The notes under the pieces were generated by a model. It searched no databases. It was not told the DNA's origin and saw nothing but the letters and a program-made list of their open reading frames with translations. From Termitomyces sp. T153 (taxonomy: Eukaryota > Basidiomycota > Agaricomycetes > Agaricales > Lyophyllaceae), in assembly GCA_018296165.2 (NCBI GenBank), contig JACKQL020000058.1:186001-250000 (forward strand): a stretch of DNA of 64,000 nucleotides, in the 5' to 3' direction. The position numbers and the translations under genes are program-made. Of this stretch, positions 59,128-64,000 are shown piece after piece; the stretch's first letter is position 1, and every line of letters begins with the position of its first letter.

Positions 59128-60675
59128 CTAGAGTTTGAGTGACATTCCAGCTTTCGCCAGGTAATTAAAACCCTCTTCTTCAAGCGGAACCTTGTCCCAA
59201 CGCCGCACTTGCAAGCGGCGAAGTACTGCAAGATCGCCTGCCTTCGAGCTCCGCGACTGAGCCATAGCGAGGAGACCGCCTCTAGGATCCTTGCACCATT
59301 GAAGAGAAAGTCTTTCAAGTTGGGGCAAAATCATTATGTTGTCGTCTCTCCGCGTAAGAAGGCGCGTAAACTTTTCTGTCACCGTGGATTCCACAGTGAG
59401 AAACTGAAGGCTAGCCATGGTCGAAGAAGAGAGAATTTCCAGCAATATATCTTCGGCGACCGGGTCACCAGATATATCATAGATGTATTCTTTGAGATTG
59501 CATCCGGATCTAGTTAAGAGGTTCGTGAACACCGAGGGCTCAGGTTGGTGCAACCAAACTCTCTTTTGAGTGACATGAACAGAGACCAAAGAAGGGAGAG
59601 TGAACTTGTTGAATAATGGGTCAGCAGTATTCGCAGTGACCAGATGCAAGTTGCGTAGACAAGGGAGAGTGACCGGTTCAAGAAGATATGGTCGCTCTCT
59701 ATTCACTGAATCTGGGAAAGAGCTGAAGCAGGTGTATGGATCGATGAAGTGAAGGTCAACGAGGTTCTCAAGCTTGGGTAATACTTCTAAGAACGACGGA
59801 ATCATCATCGTCAATTCAACCGATGTCAGGCGAGACCACGGAATCTTGTGTGGATTGGATTCCAGATAATCAATCTCCCAGCATCCGCGAGTGAATGATA
59901 GAGAAGAATGCAATACGTTCCAGACGCTCACTACCGGTGCGAGCTTAAAGTAAGGAAGGTGCATCGCAGCTCGGCTTGATAAGGCGGCAGTTTCCAGCAT
60001 CGGAAGGCTGCCTGACTGCAGATTTAACAATGCACCCGGAATGCATCGAGAGAAATTAAAATCGACCGCTTTCCAACGATGTGAATGAGCCATAAGGAGA
60101 GTAATAGCCTCCGACGAGAACGGGTTTGAAACCGGGTCGGGATCGGCACCGTATTCCATAGGTGGCTCGATACCATGGATAGATTCAACGAAGACAATGC
60201 GGAGAGGCTTGGTGCCCGACCGTTCGAGCCAAGCTTGAAGGAGGGAGATAGTCGGCTGTCTGCGGGTGCAGTGGATGGCGATTGAAGACCAGAGTGTAGG
60301 GGTCGACAGTGCAATGGCTCTCCAAAGCATACAAACCTGCGCCAAAATTGCCGGGTCTAGAGATGCATTCGGGGCGAGGGTTCTTTGAACTGTGTTGATG
60401 ATGGGAGGTCCCCTTGGTCTCCAGTAGTTCGCATCTTCATTAAGGCAGCCGAAAATTTCGACTAAGATTTCGACGGGGAGGCGGAAAATTGGGGCAGAAT
60501 AGATGGTGTCTGAGGAAGCTTGCCCAAAGATCCTGGTAATGCCCAGAGATTCTTGGATTGAAGATACGATAGACTTGACGATTGCGAGATATCGTGATTC
60601 CTGGGAAAGATAGTTGAGACATAAAGTTACTATGAAGGAAAAGCGAAAGCATACAATAGTGGTGGGCGTCGTCAT
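59128..60675 (-). CDS. F-box protein with leucine-rich C-terminal region
   Basis: 515 codons, ATG start. The F-box-like motif IFRLPVEILVEIFGCLNEDA lies at about residues 62-82, followed by ILAQVCMLWRAIALSTPTLW, the classic second half of mushroom F-box domains. Then come LRR-like segments (LTSVELTMMIPSFLEVLPKL, VTLPCLRNLHLVTANTADPL, LPQLERLSLQWCKDPRGGL). These proteins are substrate receptors of SCF ubiquitin ligases through Skp1; the target is unknown. A hydrophobic N-terminal stretch (CFRFSFIVTLCLNYL) is odd for the family and may mean that the true start is downstream or that an upstream intron has been read through. Confidence 0.8.
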   Translation of the reverse strand: MTTPTTIVCFRFSFIVTLCLNYLSQESRYLAIVKSIVSSIQESLGITRIFGQASSDTIYSAPIFRLPVEILVEIFGCLNEDANYWRPRGPPIINTVQRTLAPNASLDPAILAQVCMLWRAIALSTPTLWSSIAIHCTRRQPTISLLQAWLERSGTKPLRIVFVESIHGIEPPMEYGADPDPVSNPFSSEAITLLMAHSHRWKAVDFNFSRCIPGALLNLQSGSLPMLETAALSSRAAMHLPYFKLAPVVSVWNVLHSSLSFTRGCWEIDYLESNPHKIPWSRLTSVELTMMIPSFLEVLPKLENLVDLHFIDPYTCFSSFPDSVNRERPYLLEPVTLPCLRNLHLVTANTADPLFNKFTLPSLVSVHVTQKRVWLHQPEPSVFTNLLTRSGCNLKEYIYDISGDPVAEDILLEILSSSTMASLQFLTVESTVTEKFTRLLTRRDDNIMILPQLERLSLQWCKDPRGGLLAMAQSRSSKAGDLAVLRRLQVRRWDKVPLEEEGFNYLAKAGMSLKL

Positions 60676-63431
60676 TAGTATAACGGTAGAAAACGGACGG
60701 AGACTGGAGAATCGTTGTTTGGGATACTAGCTACGAACCTTCCCATTATATTCAGATGTCCACCAGACCCAATAGCCATGATTCAACAGCTCTTGTATTT
60801 TTTACAACAAGCAAGTTGTCCCTTATTCCCAATATAACGTTAGTGCCAAATATGGAACGCTTTGCTCGTTCCGAAGTGCAAGCCGGTGTGAATTCGAAAA
60901 CAACAAGAGTCTATCATAACTCGGGGAGATACTTACACTGACAATCATGATGGGTGTCGGAACAAGCTCCAAAGGGCTTGCTTTTCTACTTTGCGACGCG
61001 TCCACTCAAGCTAATCAGAACGGACTCCGAAATTGATATCAACTCATTCGAGCTTATGGGCCAACTCCCTCTCTACGTTCGAAGCACTATTACATACATA
61101 TTTTGGCCATGATGTCTGATAACCACTCGGACGAGGCCTCTAGATATCAACTTCTTACCTTATTCTAAAGTAAGTATCCAAAGTGCTACTTCACCCGAAC
61201 TAGCTTGGCTGCTGCCGTTTCCAGAGATTCGTAGTGCTACATGAAAGAATTCAGAGAGTAACTCGATCTCAAAAGGCTAGGAAACATACATCGAATATAC
61301 CACTGAATAAGTACATTTACCTCAACATTCACCTCTATGAAACACATGGAACCCAGTTAAAGGAGGGTCGAGATTTGTTTATCTTGTCAGCCAAAAAATG
61401 TACACTCTGAAGCACCGGCCATCATGTAGATGTGGTAGATGTAGTCCCACCTCCTTTCTTGTCATTCGATGACTATCGATCTCTTGTCTCCGGCAAAAAG
61501 AATATCAATTTGAATGACGATGAGCTCATAACAATGGACGAAGATCCCATGCTTGTAGATCGTCCTTGGTTATCAGCGTCATGTGATAGAGTAGTAGCAG
61601 CACCCATAATGTCCCACCACAATAACGTGTTTGATGCATAGAGTCGACAGCACATGTGAGGACAGTTTTCCTGCTTTGTAAAATGAATTATTGGATGAGG
61701 GCAACGTTTCCTGTAGTAAAGGGAACTCCAGGCGAAACAAAGACGACTTATTCTCTGACCCTGTTTTAACTCGGCAAGCATAGTCTGAATAGAGAAGAAT
61801 ATATCGTTGCGTACCTGCTATCCAAGCAATCTAGCAATAAGAATGGCGGTCCTGCAGGCACGTCACTTCCAACACCGTGAGTAGGCTTGATCATTTGTAT
61901 ACATGCTGCCCCTGTGCTACGGCATCCTTGAACACGTTCGGTGTCAATGAGACCGTTGTGGTAGGGCCGAAGGATGTGAAGACGGAAATGAGACGAGTCT
62001 GGTATACACGAGTGCTGGGAACGTATTGTTGGCGGAAGGGTGAAAATGGCGAGTACGGACGAAATTGAAGGATGAGGGAGACGGACGGTCGAAGCGAGTG
62101 GACTATGGATTGAGAAGAGTCGACTCAAAATTGGCGTGGTGACAGGACAGGAGTCGAAAGAAAGATGAAAGGAAGAAACAACCAAATGACGTCGGAAGGG
62201 CCAACAAATCGGTTGAATGACGAAAGCAAGCGGGAATAAGGTTTGGGACTCTGGAGGATTATGAGACCGACTGTTGGTCTACTTTGAAATCAGGGAGGGA
62301 TCGGCGATCGTCACCATTAAATCGCATCGGATATAAAAAGGACTACGGTACAAAGAATAAGATAGTTTTTTTCCCCCTCTAAAAACGACTCGTTTCAAGC
62401 AGACTTCTAAAGATTCTTGACGCTATCCTCTGCTTGTGTTGACGTCAATTCTCGTGGCTTTGGTATTCTGGTCGTTCCGTCTCTCGCTGCTTTGATTGTT
62501 TATGCGCTAGAATCGTCTTCTTTGAAAACGCTAAGACTACTCAACGACAAGACTTACCTAGTGGTCTCCGTGTTCTAGAGAATCGAATAGGATAACTTTC
62601 GACCGTCCTCCCTCTTTGATCCCATCATTGTTACGAAATCAACGAACCTCCATCCGTCCTCTCGCAAAACTCTCTTACGGTTCTTGTTATAACAGATAGC
62701 TCGTTTCACTGGTGGCGAATACTACTAGTCAACTTACCCTCTGCTTCTGTGTCACTCTTAGACGCTAAAGGAGACTCTTCGACCGCTCACTATCTCTTTC
62801 TGAGGAGGCGTAAACTCCTACTACACCGTTATTGATTAGCCTCAATCTCGGTTAAGGAAAAAGTGCTCAAGTCCTGGTAAAGAAGAATCGAGACCACGTA
62901 GGTATGGGAATGCGATTAAGCAACTGCTTCCCGTGCTTGGTTAATGATCGCGAACATGCCCTCGATGTCCCTCAGTGAATGCGGGCGGGTTGCGGCCTGG
63001 GTGCCATGTATGAGTTTGTGTAGATATAGTGCACTGGTTGGGGCGTGACGCTTGTGAAGAGGATCAAAGAATGCCCGGTGGCTGTACACCTTGTTACCCA
63101 CTCCTCAGCCGGAAGAAACTGACCCGTGAGGCCAGAGCCCTTCAGTATATGACTTCAATTAAATCATTCGTCTGGAGTCCACAGGAATCGATGGCGTCTA
63201 CTGAAAATCACGACATATCGCGTATCGTGAATCTTTTCCGGGTTATTCTAAAGCGAAAGAAGACAGAGATGCTTTGGCCCAATTGCAATGCCGCCCGGCC
63301 ACATGTACACGCGGCCAATGCGCATATTGTGAGGACTCAGACCAACACAACGCTGCGCTCACTCGCTCGCACATCACAACAGAAATAAGCTCGAAGCTCC
63401 AATCATCCTACCCAGTCATTCATTTTGACTC
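60676..63431. other. 2.7-kb stretch with no supported gene
   Basis: Short frames at 61,432-61,641 (plus, acidic) and 61,766-62,185 (minus, 139 codons, low complexity) lack start context and family resemblance. 62,340-62,900 is pyrimidine-rich and could be an untranslated region of the downstream gene. Confidence 0.4.
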
Positions 63432-64000
63432 ATGCCTTCTGAAACGATTTTTCCTTTTCCTCAAGAAATCGTTGACCTATTTATCGAGAACATCTGGTCA
63501 TTTTCTCTCTCAGACAAGGACCGTGATACTCTTAAAGCATGCTCTCTCGTCTCTCGCCTGTTCTGTGAGAGCGCACAGGCAAGTCTGTTCGCGATGATCA
63601 CCATCACCTTCCGAGAGCCTGATCCTGCCACCGATAAGCGCCCTAAAAGGGACCCTTCAGCTTTCACCCCCCGACTGTGAGATTTTGTTGGCGTCTTGAA
63701 TCTTCAATATCTATCATCGTGCCAAAATGCAAACCTTGACCAGAATGATTATCCAACTATCCATATGCAATTTCCTAGACTCGGATACTTGTTTTTTCAA
63801 GGATACGACAGATTGAAATGGCCTTCGACAGCTCCCTGGTTTAGAAACAGATTTTATTCAATGATGCAGTTGCCTACCCTCACGTTACTGCAGATAGGTG
63901 GAATCAGTGGATTCCTAGCAGCAGCTTTCCAACCTTGCATCCAGCTCCACCTCATGGTCATTGGGGTCACTTTCAGTGTGAACATCGACGCCGATGAAGA
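63432..64000 (+). CDS. F-box-type protein, 5' part, with in-frame TGA (partial)
   Basis: ATG 63,432 opens IFPFPQEIVDLFIENIWSFS and TLKACSLVSRLFCESAQASL, an F-box-like N-terminus. A TGA at 63,678-63,680 stops the frame, but the same frame then stays open to the window end with LRR-like text (FPRLGYLFFQGYDRLKWPST, LPTLTLLQIGGISGFLAAAF). Either CGA mutated to TGA or an intron spans the stop; a GTGAGA donor at 63,677 is present. The 3' end is outside the window. Confidence 0.6.

Noticed and set aside
61766..62185. 139-codon minus-strand frame
   Set aside because: Ser/Pro/Leu low-complexity, no recognisable domain, and the opposite strand is equally open; coding status cannot be supported.

Overview
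The window is nuclear DNA from a filamentous basidiomycete, most likely an Agaricomycete. The host genes are packed with GT-AG introns of about 45-75 nt. They include a fungal Rtt107/Brc1-type BRCT protein, an Spt7-type SAGA subunit, a secreted GH115 xylan alpha-glucuronidase, a mushroom-type glutathione S-transferase relic, F-box/LRR-like proteins in tandem, and chromodomain Ty3 retrotransposons. The species cannot be named from the sequence.

Layout. 1-5.7 kb: the tail of an unidentified gene, then an 11-exon BRCT gene (Rtt107-like, 1,498 residues in my splice model). 6.1-31.3 kb: a nested repeat block. The outermost layer is a family of long inverted repeats ending in a 20-bp near-palindrome. 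Inside lies an old, CpG-stripped Ty3-type LTR element (about 10.2-30.6 kb, plus strand). Inside that is a young, fully open chromodomain Ty3 element (15,290-26,100, minus strand) with LTRs of 988 and 989 bp and a perfect 5-bp target duplication. 32.2-36.3 kb: a broken GST gene, an intron-bearing tRNA-Ala(TGC) and an MFS sugar transporter. 36.5-42.2 kb: a small unknown gene and the GH115 gene. 43.7-51.0 kb: Spt7, a penta-EF-hand protein, a tRNA-Ala(AGC) gene, and an unknown protein with two possible ubiquitin-like ends. 51.5-60.7 kb: a duplicated pair of LRR-like genes (a1-b1-a2-b2) with signs of gene conversion, followed by a typical F-box protein. 63.4-64.0 kb: the start of another F-box-type gene, with an in-frame TGA.

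The young retrotransposon is the most interesting object. It has a tandem pair of retropepsin domains in one Pol protein. Its primer-binding site is a perfect 13-nt complement of the RNA 5' end predicted from a TATA box, which implies Tf1-like self-priming. It also carries an extra gene in antisense orientation between pol and the 3' LTR, encoding a six-cysteine zinc-cluster plus coiled-coil protein and probably containing an intron. The unrelated older host element carries its own decayed, multi-intron antisense gene at the same position. The two elements therefore share a convergent gag-pol / antisense-gene architecture that I cannot match to a named system.

The old element and most of the surrounding repeats have almost no CpG, whereas the young insertion and the host genes have many. 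This fits long-term cytosine methylation and deamination of repeats. Splice sites, exon boundaries and identity counts are by eye.
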